The notes under the pieces are model-generated. The model was not told the DNA's origin, ran no database searches, and saw only the letters and a list, made by a program, of their open reading frames with translations. Position numbers and translations under genes: made by a program. Positions 21,888 through 36,900 of a DNA stretch of 64,000 nt are shown here, piece by piece. Position 1 is the stretch's first letter; each line of letters begins with the position of its first letter. The DNA is taken from assembly GCF_010183535.1 (NCBI RefSeq), contig NC_071331.1, forward strand, positions 16,058,001-16,122,000, written 5' to 3'. The DNA comes from Caenorhabditis remanei (taxonomy: Eukaryota > Nematoda > Chromadorea > Rhabditida > Rhabditidae).

Positions 21888-24800
21888 GAATATTTTTCAT
21901 CTAAAACCGAAATCTCCGGCAGTATTTATTTAATAGTTGTGATCAAACATCCAACATTCAAAAAAAAATACAAAAGAGTATAGAAATATGAATAAGCCTG
22001 TGAAGAAACAACTTCATGTTTTGCAAGAAAACGGAGAGAGTGAAATGGGATTTAAAACTAAGAGGATTTATTCTGGAGCACACGGACAGCGCATGTACGA
22101 ACTGTATGCAAATATACATAATTACAAGGCGGGAAAGAAAGAAAAGAAGGCTCTTGTCAAGTAGTTCTGCGCATTTTCTGGTTATCTTCTTCTTCGTTTT
22201 TCTCGCTTTTTCTCTTCCCATTCACGAGGAAAGTTGTAATACTCATTCTCACAAGAAAAGAAATTAATGGTTCTTCTTTTTCCCTTTTTTTGTAGTATTC
22301 TTGACATTAAACCATCTCTCGTCACTATCATTTTCTCTTCAATCAAATCATTTTCTCACGTCTCTTTTTCCTTTTTCTTCTTCTCCTTTTTCCCTCAATT
22401 CACCATAATTCTATCAGAACATCATCCATAAATCAGGTGTTAATTACGGTTGGAATGGAGAGAGATTTGATAAATTTGACTGTCGTTTTAATCGAATCAT
22501 GTTGATCAATTTGTCTTCTTCTAGCTGCCAGGATATTCTCTTCTTTTCTTTCAAACGGGTTTTTCTTTTATCCGAATAAGAGAAGCCGATTCATATTCTG
22601 AAGTCCATGGATACCTAATTTCAAATATTCTCTTTTTCGCTCCCTAATTTTCCAGAGAAGGTCTAGAAACCGGTAACGGATTTCAGTCAATAGTAGAAGT
22701 AGTAGTAAGTCATAACCCGATGATCCGATTTAGTGTGTTACGTGAAATTGAGAGAGAAATAGATTGGAGAGGAAACTTTATCAAAACTGGTTACAAACAG
22801 ATACTTACTAAATGTGATATTATCATTCTCAAATCAACGGGGCAAAATGACGATGACCAAATCAATCACTTTTGACCGTCTTTCTTTTTTTGTCCCTTCC
22901 AGAATAAACATTTCCAATCTTCTTTTTCCCCTTCGTCTTCTTCTATTTTCTCTTTAATTTTGTCACTGCTCACTGAGTTCGAATGCATGTTTTCTGTAGT
23001 GTTGGCGATGCAATGATTTGCATTCTTTGAAAACAAGTAGGGCTTTGCCTCCTTCAAAAGAGACTACTTTCCCTTCGTGAATAGACAGCAGGAAATGTCG
23101 TTATTTTCTTTGAGGAGCTCCTGAACATGCAAAAATGGAACTTTTCTTATTTTCTGAAAGGAGGAAACGTTTCATCTTGATTTTTGAGAAGAATTCAAAA
23201 CTGGAAAGCTATTTGGCTATGTTTCAAGTTTTTCTAGATGTGCCCTACTTTGAAAACACCGGTTGGATTTTGACTGTAAAAAAGAGGATTCCACTAGTTA
23301 GTTTTATTGATGGACTAACTGACTTTATAACTTTATGTTTAAATTCCGTTGATCGGTCAGATCGAATAGTCAGAGAGTTAGCTCAAATCCCACAATCATT
23401 GGGGTTTGCGGAACGATATTCTCTGGATCCACCGAGTCTAATACCGAAAAATAAGATTTAATTTTAACTAGGACGGCAATTTTGATTCTGGAATGTTCCC
23501 GATTCCGAAGATCCATATTCTCAAAACCTCATATCATGTGTAATTCTAGTTTTTTTTCTGAATCTAAATAGAAATTATAATTTGGTCTTTTCTTGAGAAT
23601 TTTCCGTTTCCGCCAAACTGCCAATTAGTGATACTCTGTCGGCATTTATGTGTAAATTTGGGCTTCCAGTCGATCTAGTCTTTGATGTTAACTGATATAA
23701 TCGACATTGGTTTCATTATTGCCTTTTTATATTGAAACTATGAGAGGGCCTGGAACACTCCGAAGCCATTTTCGTCTCGTAATTTCAAATGATTTATTGA
23801 GACAACTGGCAGCTATTAACGGTCAAAACTTTCTAAAACTATACTCTTCAACCTGAATGGTCACTCTATGAACTCATCCTTTCTCTTTTTTAACGATTTT
23901 GCCCTACATCCGAAAATAATAACCGTTCTTCTTCTCAGTTAATCGTGCAAGCCGATCGAAGTTGTCGTCCAGCTGATCCGCATCTCAAAAAAGAACTTCA
24001 CATTGTTGTATCTCTAAATCTCTCGAATTTGAATACTATTTTACCATGAAAAAGAACAGTCAACGGGACGTCGTTTCCCTCACTCTTTCTCCTTTCTCTC
24101 TCTCCCTTTCCGCCCGTATTTATATTATACATATACACATACAGTGGCTTGCCCGGTCCGTTCAAGTGTCCCTTTTCCTCTTTCAATTCGTTTTTCAATC
24201 TGCTTCTCTCCGATCACTTCACTCTCTCACTCAATTCACGTCTCCGTTTCTGATTCTAAAGCGCAAAGAGAGAGAATAAGAGAGATTGAAAGAGAATAAG
24301 AGAGATTGAAACTGTACTGTTTTCGACGTTTTTGGACAAACTAAGATATTTCGAGAAGCTTTTAGATCCCCTGAACTGCCTACTGATTAGTGCTCCAGAA
24401 TTATCAGTAATTTTGAATACGGAATGGGTTAAAATCGTAAAGTCTCTCTGATTTTCTCCTTCAAAAAACAAGTACAGTACCCCTCTCCTTCGTCATTTCA
24501 ACGTACTCCTCTTCTCCCGAACCATACGTTTTTGGAAGGTTAGAAGAGAAGCTGCTCTTCTGAATTACTTAATCATTTGTCACTCACTTCTTTCGACTTT
24601 TCAGCCCTCGATGATCCAAAATGAGTGATGGACTCTTTTCTCTTTCCCGCTTTTCTTTCTTTTGCACGGCTCCTAACCCATAAATTTTTGATTATCCCTC
24701 TCTCTCTTCTCTCTTTTTCCATTTTTAACATCTCTGGTACTAGTTGTCACGCCTCTTTTTCCATATGCCCGATTTGGCTACAAATCCAAAAAGTGCAAAC

Positions 24801-27800
24801 GGCCGTCCAAATTACCTTCATTTTTTTCTCTGTCAATGAGCGGAAAAACGGCAAAAAGAGACGTCGGACACTGTGTTTGACTAACCTATTTAGGCGACAA
24901 AAAACTGGGTGTCTATGCAAACTGTTGAACTTGAACTCCGATAGGACAAGAGGACCGTTCAAGGTTATCCGATGGCTAAATAGAGGAAAAAGAAAATTTG
25001 CTCATTTCTTGATCATTTCTACGTCATTTTTGTTTTCAAACGGATTGTTGGCAGAAAAAGAAGAGAAATTCTCTGAGAAAACAAGTTGAGTAAACCTGTT
25101 ATTACTGTAAAACTGGTTAGATAGAGGAAGCTCTTTCTCTAGAAACAATGATGTTTTTTTTTTATTTCACTAATTTTTCTACACCCTCAAAACTTATATT
25201 TCTGTTACTGTAACTGTCAGTCTGAAAAGCGTAGAACCTTCTCTCCTTAGCTTCATTCTCTGACACATCATTTCTCTTTCTCAATTCACACCTTTCTTTG
25301 TCCAGAAGATTCCCACAAATTATGGAGACCGATCATCATCATATCATTCAAATGTGTGTCTCTCTTTTTTATGTTTTCTAGTACTCTATATTCCCATCCA
25401 TTCGTTTATTCTTCACATGGCACCCACCAGCACTCTTCTTCTCCGCCCTTTCCGTCCCCCATTCGTCCCCTCTCCGTTTTTTTTGCCAACGTGGCAAATG
25501 ACCCTCACGACCATCTGGCGTCTCGGTGCCGGGGCTCGGCTCGTTTAAACGTCCATCAGCACCTGCTTCTCCACCTGCAACCATCCATCTGATTCTCTCA
25601 GTTCGTTAACATTGTTTTCACTTGGATTTTTCGTATTCGGAAGAGTACTAAATGTGGCGATACACTGTCGTCATCACTAATTGAGCTTGACTTGTTTCTT
25701 CCACATTCAGTACATTATTTTCCGAGTATTTTTTGTATTCAGCAGAGTCAGAAGCCCTCTGGATCCACAGACTGTATACTAGATCTTTTAGTTTCGTCGA
25801 ATTATTTGATATATTTTAAATGTTGTGGATTTGATACCTTTTTTGCTTTTTTTTAGAGTATTCATCCAATTTCAAGTGGTCCGACCTCTCCATTTTTAAG
25901 TACACTTTCGAAAAACCGTTTTTCTTCGAAAGTACACTTGGATTATCATACAGAATCCTTGTCTTCTTCCTTTTTCTTGGAATCTTGCTGTCAAAATGAG
26001 AAACAGAAAACATCGGAAACCGTATCAGATTCCGCAACAAACACAAAAGAACCACATTTCACGCATCGATGGCATCCATTCAAAACTTCCCTTTTCGTTG
26101 TCGGTGGCAATCAGATCCTTTCTTTTCTTTCCTAACAACTTGGCCAGGTTGATCACATTTTGACCTGATCCATTCACAAAGCTCTCTTCTCTTTTCTGTA
26201 TTCTTTTGTATCCGCAATGACTTTATAACATCACAAGAAGATGCTTTTGTCTGCGTCTCAACTGATATTTGCATGTGTGCTCAATCCCCGAGAAGAGCTG
26301 TGAAGGGGCCGCAGAATGCTTGAGGCGATCTTCGTCTACTTGAGATTCTGATTAAAAATGTCTTTTTGGTTTTTATTGCCCCTCCCTGCCCTCCCTCTAT
26401 TCACATTACATGGATGGCACAGATATCCGCGTAAATAAGATGAGGAGCAGAAATAAATTGAAAGATGTAGATGACTTTTACGCTGATTCTTGGTTAGGAT
26501 ACTCTTTCAGAAGTACAGTAGTTTCGGATCAAGAATCAACAAATTGACTCTGAAATAGATCGGACGCGTCTAGTTCTAATAGCTCTCGTAGCCTTCTACC
26601 ACGACGTACTTTTATCTAAAAGGCGTTTAATTTTGTTGAATCATCTGGAATCTGTTCGAATAACCCCTTGCAGAAGAACTTTTTCTAGGTACCACGGTTA
26701 CTATGAAGCCCGGAAAGTATCACAATAAACAATTTCTCTCATTCGATATGTTGTACTATCAATCATGCCACATGATATCAATGACACATACACATATTTT
26801 TTCGAATCGTACAAAAGTAATGTCTCACCAGCAACCATCCAGTCATCCCAAATTTTCTCGACCGGGGGGAAGAGAGTTCGGTGTCTGTTTATTTGTCTTC
26901 TTCGTTTGGTTTTTTTCTACAAGTTCGCGTGACAAGGGTCCACTTCGTTTTATTGCTTTCTCACTATTCCGGCTGAATTCCTCTTTTTTGCTAACATCAA
27001 AATAGAAAAGAAAAAATGAGGAAAATACTAGAAACTAAGTACCTTAATCTCTATACAGAAAGAGCAAAAATCCCAGTGATTTCTAGTGCTTTTCGGAACA
27101 AAAACTCCCCATTGTTGTCATGATTCGATTTTAGTTTTGAAGGGGGCGAGAGGAAGAAGAAGAAAAGAAGCGGTCATTGCGACAGCTTCATCTTATTTCT
27201 TGAATCCTTCACATCCTATTCTACAACTTTCCCCACGGGGCCATTCGTCTCCAAAGTCGAAAATGTCTGACACAGGCAACCGCTCTTTTCACCCCTCAGA
27301 TTTTCGAATCATTCAGTTGTCTTTTTTTGTACTGACTGCATTTGTGTCTTTTTTCGTGAATGGTTGTCATTCGAACGACTCAATTTATGAGCCATTGAAT
27401 CTCTTTCTTGAGTTTGGAAGAGCTGAACATTCTCCCCAAAATGTTTGTACTTTTAAAGCGTCAGATGTCTTTTACTTTTGACGGCTAGTTTTTTGAAAAC
27501 TCTGGGATTTGACACATCCAACTAATGCTTGGATTACTGTAGTTTTTTTTCGAAAAAGAGGAGAAAAGTTGAAAATGATAAATCCCAATCTAGCCAATGT
27601 TTAGTAGATTAACCCTTTTTGGACATACGGTTACTGTATGCTGGAAGTTATTTTGATTCCTAATTCAGTTCCCAATTTCTGAATAGCCCCGTCACTCTCC
27701 AACTTATACATTCTGCAGTTAGTTTCCTAACCCAAAAAAACAGAATCCCAGACCCGTTAACCCATCATCCTCATTGTCAAAACCTCGAAATTTTTCCAGT

Positions 27801-30800
27801 TTTAGTACACATTTGGTAATTCTAGGTTCGTTTTTCCTCCTTCATTCTCGACCATTATTGTTTTACCCTTCGTATTCTCCTTTTTCCCCTTCTACCACAG
27901 CTTCTTTCCCCCTCCTCTTCTCCCAACAATTACGCATCCCAACGCCCCATCAGTAGCTGAATTTTTTCCGCGACGTCTTCTTTTTAGTCGTCGTGTCGCT
28001 TCATATTTCAACATCAGTTTTGCTCTTCTTTTTTGCTTCTTTTTAACCCAAATGCAATCACGCATGTTGCCTCGTTATCCCTTTCTTCGCCGACGAGTTC
28101 GTTCCCACTTTCTTATCTTCCGGGATCCAAAATCTTCACTTCTTTTTCTTCTTTTTTGATGCTCAAGAACACTTCAATCCTTTTTTCTTCTTCTTGTTCC
28201 ATTCACTCTTCTGAAGTTTCAGATCTCTGAACTTGTGAAAAATCCAAAAAATCACGCATTCTGGAAATATGTGTCTAATGGCATTAGCTTTTGCCACATC
28301 ATCTCTTTTCTTCGATTAACTTTTTGCTCGTTTTTCCGGATGACCGACTCCGCCCCTTTTCCTACATATTCTTCATTCTTTTCTCCCCCTTCCCACTCGA
28401 CCTTCACCATTTTTTTGGATGATTTGTCTCTCGTTCATTCCTTTCCACTCATTGAGAACGAAACCCAATCCAACACATTATTTCTCTATATTTCTTTTAT
28501 TTTCATTCAACACTTCTCTAATCAGAAGTGGAACATGTTTCAAGAGTCTTTACACTGACTTCTTCAACAAATCATTCCCTTTGATCCATCCAAAAAGTAT
28601 CATTTGTTTTCTCGTTTTGCCACGATTCTTTGAAGAAGCCGCCCATTACCAAATACCGGCGGCTCACTTACAAACCGATTCATCTTTTGACAACATTCTA
28701 TAAAAGGAATGCATACGGTATCATTGACTCATATCGTTCCTCTTCTTTTCATAGTTTCTTTTTTTATTTAATGGTGCAACTGGAGGCTGAAAATACAAAA
28801 GAACATGACATTTATGTTAGCGTTGCAAGTTTTTGATGTTCTTTTATCTTGAGTTCTGTTTTTTTGATCGAGTTCTTTTTCGCGATTTTTCAAGTTCTTA
28901 TTCTAAGAATCAGATTTTTGGGGAATTGGGGAATGATCTATAGATCAGATCCTTGATTCCTAAAACCTTGGAGCTCTTCCGATTCAAGCATGACACCACT
29001 TGGAATAAAACCAAAACGTCTGACATTTTCCTCACAGTCATTATCTAATTTTATTCTCTCCGGTGTTCATCGTCAACCATCGGGTTTCTTCCTTTCTGTG
29101 TGCCTAATAAATCACACCATTCAAATAGCCGTAAATGCCGTGCCGTCCGTCCGTCATGTCGCTCTCTCTCTGCACCATCAGATACACCCCTTTTTTCCTT
29201 TTTTTCTTCTTCTCCTTACTACCTCTCATTCGATAATAATCGCCCGGAACTTTTGTACCCTCCATGTCCGTCAATGTCCGCACAGTATTCTCTTTCTCTG
29301 CTCATATACGCCCAATTTGCTATGACCCCGAATGCACTTTTTCGCTCGTTTTTCGAATACGATTCCATCGTTTTTACTCCAGTGGGGATACGCCTTTCGT
29401 TCCGAAACCACAACCAGCTATGAATCTTTCACACTTTCTCGCTCCCTTCTCTTCTCCTTTTTTCCTTTGAATTTCTAATCAACATATATTTTTGCATCCT
29501 TTTTTTTTGGTTTCCAAGTGGGATCGGTCCGTGTTTTTCGTTGGGTAGTTTCTAATCTCATCATCAATGATATGTTGAATAACTGTAACCTAAATTTCGA
29601 ATCCTCATCTCAGTTTCCAGTTAAATAATTATGAAAATGTCTGTATTTTTTAGACCGGAATTCACCGGAAATATTTAGATTTCTACATAAATTTCTTCAT
29701 TCAACTCTTTTGATTTCTATAATTTATATGATTTCCTGTTGATCATCTGATATTTATATCTGAATTCTATATTAGAAATCAGATGTCACATTCTGCAAAA
29801 TTTATTATGGAACTCATTAATTCATAGTCGTTTTGGACACATTTTCAAAAACATTTTCTCCTTGAAAACATGGAGAAATCAGGAAACTTAGAAAGATCTT
29901 TCTTAATTTCATGGGAATCCTATTAAAACTGTGGTGGATTATTGATAAATGTTTTGAGAAATAGTTTCATTAGCTCTTTGTCGGTACATTTTTTGTTCAC
30001 TGTGGGAAAAAATTTCGCGAAAATAGATGAAACCATGCGGAGGGTTTTTGATACAGTCTTTGCAGTGTTCTTTTCAAAACCCGCATCCCCAGTTTCAGAC
30101 TGATTAGCTCAAATTTCAGTAAATTTCCAATTCTAAGAAAAGGTTTTTCCCGAAGTTGTTCAATTTTTCCAATCTTATATGCCAGGATAATAAATCTCTT
30201 TTTTCTGTAGAACATGCACACTCTCCTTCTCGTTCTTTTGCTCCTTCAAAAGTATCAAAATCTCATTTCTTTCTTCCTGCAGATCAAGTTACACAGTTAC
30301 TGATACAACTTGACCTGTGTCCACTTTTTATCATCTCATTTCCTCTTTTGGTGCCAGCTGATGCTCCTCTCGTGACTCGAAGAAATAACAAATTGTCCAT
30401 CGTAAAGTGGAGGGAAACAGAACTTTAAAAGTGCATAAATGTCTAGTTATCTCCGTTATCAATACAACTACCACCTCCTCAAAACGTATTTGCCAACTCC
30501 AGACCGTCTCCCATCTATTTTCTTTCTGATTCTTCTGCTCTCGTGTCTGATTTTTCTATTGCCTTCCTATCAATTTATCATCGTTCCTTCGTACCATTCA
30601 AAAAAGTTTGTTGCTCGTTCTCTCCGTCTCTTCCTCTTTTATATTATTTCAACTTTGCCGCAACACGACGTTTTTCTCACAAGTTTCTTGCAAAAAATTG
30701 GTGGAAAAGAGAAGGAAAAGTGAAAGAAGAAGAAGGACTATTTCTCCGTTTACTCCCGATGTCTTCCTCCTTTTTCTTCTTTTTCTTATCTGCTCCAACC

Positions 30801-30956
30801 TGTCCCCACGTTCGTGTTTCCTGATAACAAACACACGTCTTCATCCATGGTTATTTGATCCGATTACCCTTCGAGTTACCCACTGTTTCTTGCCCTTCCA
30901 ACCCTAATTTTCAAATATTTTCAGCACATCAAACTTGCAGTCTAGAGTAGTTGATC
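21888..30956. other. Nine-kilobase gene-free region upstream of mbk-2
   Basis: No gene is supported here. The DNA is dominated by C/T-rich runs (TTTCTTTTTCTC and similar) on the plus strand, which produce several open frames of 60-154 codons rich in Ser, Phe and Leu that I judge spurious. The region should hold the distal promoter and possibly untranslated first exons of mbk-2, plus upstream elements of gene J. A GC-richer patch lies at about 25420-25580. A 20-bp unit (AGAGAATAAGAGAGATTGAA) is tandemly duplicated at 24271-24310. I found no tRNA-like or snRNA-like sequence. Confidence 0.5.
24271..24310 (+). repeat. Tandem duplication of a 20-bp purine-rich unit
   Basis: AGAGAATAAGAGAGATTGAA occurs twice in direct succession in the region upstream of mbk-2. 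Confidence 0.7.
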
Positions 30957-33900
30957 ATGGCTGCTCTTGCCTCATTTACACGTAACAGTCGAAGTTATGG
31001 ACAACAGCCAATTGATGTCACACAGCAGGTATTTTGATTAGAACTTTTCAAAATTAATAGAACAATTTTGGTTTCAGGGTCAACGAGACAGAAGTGTAAT
31101 GAGTCTGGATGCACAAGGAAGATCTGTTTCTCAGTGAGTTTCTGTTACTTTTTCTGCTTGAAATTTGAGATGAAAGTTATCATCTTGTCTCTTTCCTCAA
31201 AGGTTTGGTATCTTTCATACTAGAAACAAGTGGAAACTTAAGTTTCAAGATAGACTCCCTGGGTTTCGAACGTTCTGAAATTCTTCTGGACTTCATTTCG
31301 GTTTTCCATTTAGTCTTTCTATTCTCCTGAAGTTGTTTTCTAACTAAACTTCCTTCAGACCCAAAACCATCATTTATATTCGTCAACATATTGAAACTCT
31401 TGCCTCCCATATGGCTCCCATTAAACTTTACAACACGGGCGGCCCCTTTTTTCTTTTTGATCTACTTCTCATATTTAGACTCAGGTTCTTCTTCTTCCTT
31501 CTTCTTTGCTGTAAAGTAATTGTTGTTCCCAATAATTCACGCTAATTAGAAAAACCGGAACATTTTTTGCATCATTTTTGAAGGAAGATGGCACTTTATT
31601 AGGGTCAAATATAGAAAAAAAAGAAAGTGCAATATGCGGAATTGGAAAAGAAGATTACGGTGAAACCACTTCAAGGGGAGGAAATCAAATGAAGGAAAAC
31701 TGAAAAAAACAATTTGATCGAGAAGTATTCTTTTCGAATCAAGAAGTGTTCTCCTCCTTTTCTCTTCTTCGAAATTTCTCAATGACCACTTTTGAAGTAC
31801 GTAAAAGTATACTCAAATACATTAACAAGTCGCGATTTCACCATCAAAATACAGTCAATTTCTTGTTTTATTTTCTTGTTGTAAGTTCGAAAAGACATTT
31901 TTCTTCTCATTTTCAAAATCTCAAAGTGACTTTTCATATCTCTTGTTCTCTTTTCACTAAATGAAACAAGAATTGACAGATAGATTGAAAAGTGTAAAAA
32001 TGCTCTCAATGAGTGTTCCCTGGAGTGATTGGTGCCAACAAAAGAAAAGAAGAATCGGATCTTACTCTGAGTTCAACAACGTCATTTTCACATCAGTTCA
32101 TCAAGAAAATTGGAAAAGAGAACTTTGAATTTAATGACTCCATCGCCGACTTCTTTTATGTGTGTCCTATCCAATTTCCAAACGTCTTCTGATTGTTCTT
32201 CGGAATACACTTTTTGAACAAACTGAAAACTAGAGACAAGTCTGATTTGATCATTCAAATTGAAGGAAACAACCTGTAATTACGATTGAATTGGTTTGGT
32301 TTCTTTGTTAGAAAACTTTAAAGTTATGATTTCTGATATCATTCTGAAATTGGATACATAATGTTTCAGCAAACTGTTCAGGAATATTCAAGAATGTTCC
32401 AGACATTTCGAAACCGAAGTTAAAAAAAACAAGTGATTCTATTTTGATCCTTATCTTACTCAAATTTCTAAATTGCTGGTCTTAAATTGTTTCAGTTCTT
32501 CGAAACTTTTATAAGATTTTAGAAACTTCCCGAGCACTTGATCTGTGTTTATCTGGAAATAACCGGAAAAATTGTCCTGTTGTTTTTTCTTTTCCTGGAT
32601 GATAGGAAATAACATGTTATCTGTCAAAAATCTCCCCTGTGTGACTCACTCCTTGAATACCAAATTTTTTTACGAACGGAACAATTAAATTTCATCACTC
32701 CCTTTCTATGATCTATTCAGATGTCGTTCTTTAGAATCTTTTTTTTTGCGATCTTTGTAACCGTTGCAGTCTTCAACCTCATTCCCCAGATAACCTTCAG
32801 TTATAGTTATTTCTGTGTTCCCTCCTCTACTTTTTATTTCTTGATTACAATCATTAATTTGGTATTTTCCTTACCTCCTTAGAGGACCTTGTGGTCGGGA
32901 AAACGAATAGAAGTCGTAATCAAAACCCGAGGCAACGGCATGGAAACAACTCGTAAAAAACCCGGTTTCTATTCAAAGGGATTCCCTCTTTTTCCCTCCA
33001 TCGTTAGACTATTTCTTCTCTTTTCTAAACAATCTTTCCCTTGTCACTACAGTCATTTTATGTTTTTTGTTGTTTGTATACTGATCTCTACAGTTATCCA
33101 AAATTCATTCATCCTCTCAATATTTCCTCATTCAATGAGCCACCGAAAGCTGAGATTTAGCTGAGATTTTATACTTAAGACTACAAAATAACCGCCTGTA
33201 AATGTAGTTTTCATCTCACAATTTTTGTCTCTTCCTCTTATTTTTCTCCTCCTTCTCTTCTCATTTCTGGAAGAAGCGTCTCCTATTCGAGACCGGCTCT
33301 CATTGCATTTTTGAGATGAAGAACTCTTTGACTGATTCTAATATTTCATCAACATCATTTAAACTTCCAAGTCTTCAATTTCTTTCAAGGTATGTGTAGA
33401 TTAGAATTGAAGATAAAGTTCATGAAGGGCAATTCTGATCAGATCTCTGAAATGAAGAGAGGGTGTAATTGAGAATTCAAAAAACTGTCTGAGGTTTAGA
33501 GAATGAGACAATTGTGAGAAGATGTTGGATTTCCAGGAACCGATCATATATCAATTCCATTTCTTTTGAATAGCAATCAAAATAAAATACATATATTGGG
33601 GGTGGGGGATGATCCTAGGCATTTCTTGAAGATGTGCAAGTTTTCTATGGTTCACAAAGTTTAAGAATAAAAAGTCCATTTCGAAAACAAGACTGGTCAG
33701 AATCCCTGCTTGATCCTTCACGAAACTAAAATAGTATAGATTTGTGGTGAAGGCTAATTAATATTCCAACTGTCTTCTTATTCCGACCGCTTAATGTTTC
33801 ATTTGTCAATTAGCAAACAGGTGTTTCAAATGTATTAATTGAATCAAAACACAGAGAGAAAGAGATATATACAAACCCTTTCTCTCTATTCTTCTTCTTC

Positions 33901-36900
33901 TTTATACCGTAATCCATCTTTTGAAAGTGTCTCCCATTTCTTTCTTCACCGATTCAATTTCTGTCATCTCGTTGTTCACAGGGTGGCAAAATAGTTTATT
34001 ACCATTGAAACTTCAAATTGACACTACCATTACCTGTTTCTCTATATATAAATCTTTCACTATCTACGTCTCTTTTCTCTAATAAAAGTGAATGGGCGGT
34101 CTGTTTCTATGTTTGAATGAAAAGTGAAAACGAGGCGTCGTCGGCAGGCAACAGAAGGCAACGTACCTATTAATAAAATGGGCAATGATGATGGCAATTG
34201 ATTTATAGAAAAAGAGAGGGAAAATGAATAGATTAGGCGGCAACGTTCGATGCTTTTTCTCTCTTTTCACTTCTTCCGATCGTTCTTTTTGCATGACTAA
34301 TAGAGAAAGAAAGAAAGTGAGAAGAACATGGTTTCCCCGGATTTTCAACTTTTCAAAAATCCTATTTTCTCAATCTTTAATTCACTAAAATCAGCTGATA
34401 TACTCTGTACTATCTCCTCCATTCGTCATTTCATTCAGAATACATTGATTGATTAAAAAAAATAAGAAGACGATCGGGAAGAAGACATTCTCGTTTCGAT
34501 ATGAATGATAAAAGACCTTTTTTCAACCTACTTCCTGACATACATTCTCTTTTTCATCTCTATTATCTCTTCGCTCCAAAAGTTCTTCCGATTTATAGAC
34601 AGGTGTATTGTTTAATAAATCGTATTAGTTGTTTTCTGTTGTTTTGTAGATTTACAGATTAGCTGACTCTCCCTCTCTGTTTCTCTTTTTTTGTATTTGT
34701 AGATAGTAGTCGTTGTATTTTTACGAATCTTTTGTTTTCAGTATTTTTGTATCTGATTTTGAGTTTTCATCTTCTATTTCTTCTCCTCTGACTGTATTCT
34801 TTGCCGGGTATTTCATCGCAATGAACGGAAGAAAATCTTCTCTCCCAGATATTTTGATTACTAGGTTAATACCAAATGTTTTGTTTTAGAAACTGTGAAA
34901 TATTAACTATCTTTAATTCTATCTTTAAAAATAATCATTAATTTTAAATGTTTTCAGTGAGTGTCCAACATCAACAACACTCGTCAGGCAGCTCTATCTG
35001 CCTCAGATTCCACAATCGGCGTCATTCGCCGCGGCGCCAACTTCATTTTCTGGAGCATCATCTTCGAGTTCTAACCATCATCATCCAGTCTATCATTCAC
35101 AAAATTCGTTACCACCAACTCTCATCGGAGGTTCTCCACATTCAGCCAGCAGTAACAGTCTTGTACAGGTACGTCTTATTTTGAGAAAAATAATTAGTAC
35201 AAATAAGAAAAGAGCATTGATAAGAGAGGAATTCATTCATCTAGAAAATTGGAAAAAAATACGTAGATGACTATTTAGATTTTTAGATTTTTCTATGGTT
35301 AGTTTTGAAAAATCTGATCGTTGCATAAAAAATTTCGACAAATTACCCAAATTTACTATATACCTCTAAAACTTACCCATTTCTTTATGATTGACAATTA
35401 TTTTCAGGGTCATCGTAATCCGGCACTTGGATCAGGGAACACACTCACTCGAAGCTATCATCAACCATCGTCAACCAATTCATCTACAAACAATCTCTAC
35501 GGACCATTAGGTAGCATTTCGCGTGATTTGAAGCAAGCAATTCGTGATATATCTCCTCCAGTTATCAACTCTTCTGCCAATCCACATCTCGTCAACTACA
35601 TTCAAACATCATCTTTTGACAACGGTTAGTTTTTTTTGGAATTCGTACTTTCTATTTTCGATCCACTCCATTTCATACTCCAATTTCTTCTTTCCTTACG
35701 TCAGTTCATCTTCTCTTTCTTCCTCAAAATCAGTAGGCGTTTATTCTGATTTGTTGTCTTCAGTTCAAACAAAAAGGGCTTCAGAGCTGCTTCCTTCGAA
35801 ACTGAAAAAGTTTTTGAACTCGGTTTTTGACCACTTACGCAACACGGCGACGTGGCGACGGAAATTCCAATTGTCTTCTTCTTTAGAAAGCACTACTTTC
35901 TCTTTTTCTTCTTCTTCTATTTTATTCCTACTAGTACGTATCCACTTTCTCCGAACACATACAAAGTAGTTGAGAGAAAGAGAGAGAAAGCTTTATGTGC
36001 GGTAATCGATGATTCGGATATTAATAAAAACGATGATCGGGCAACAAGAGAGACAGAGAAATAATATTCTGGTTTATTTAGTTTTCCGGATGAGAAATAG
36101 AAACGTTCGTCTACCGATTTCTTTTTCTCTCGAGACCATTTTTATACTTGTCTTCTTCCTTCTTCTTCGTAGTTCAAAATTTTTCTCTTCTTTTATCTTC
36201 TTTTTCTCTCAATCTCTCTTCAACCAGCTGTCTAATGAACGAAGAAGAAGAAGAAGAAGAAGCTGAGACGTATTACATTGTCCACTGCACAAAGAATGCA
36301 ACGAAAATCTTTCTTCGAGCAGAGAGTATGCTCTCATGTGGTCACTCATTTCGAAATGCCAAATAAAGCCAATTTTAAAGGAGAAGAAGAAGAAGTAGGG
36401 GGCGAAAAGTATTAATCTTCGAGTTGTGCTCATCTACTTGTGAATCCTCCGAAATCTTCTTTTTCTTTTTTCCTTCTTCAGTCCTATCAACGAGTTTCTA
36501 GAATGAAAAGAATTTCAAGTTTCTCTTCAAAAAGGACTATTGCACTTTTTGACCAAAAAGAAACCAATTCTATTTTCTCAGAAAAAAAAGAACAAAACAT
36601 GTCTTTCCCTCCTCAAATCGTTTCTTTTCTCTCACTGACAAATTCTCAGAACTCATCCATGGAAATTTTTCCGAATTTCTTCTTTGATACTACTATAAAA
36701 CATTGTTTTTCGCATCTCCTTTTCATTTCGTAAAAATATAAAAATTTTCCCGAATTTTCGTGAGAATTTTAGTAAGTCTATATGCATTTTGAAGATGTTC
36801 ATTTTTGAATTTCAAATGGGTGAAATGCTATATAACGTTGTACGATTCTTCGTTGTTTATCACAATACGCAACTGAAAATTTAGAAATATTTACTGCTCA

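Noticed and set aside
24625..25089. 154-codon plus-strand open frame upstream of mbk-2
   Set aside because: It translates C/T-rich low-complexity DNA into Ser/Phe/Leu-rich sequence with no domain, signal or splice context.
21888..30956. Search for tRNA, snRNA or CRISPR-like arrays in the gene-poor region
   Set aside because: No tRNA B-box-like GGTTCGAATCC context with a cloverleaf, no snRNA signature and no regularly spaced repeats were seen.
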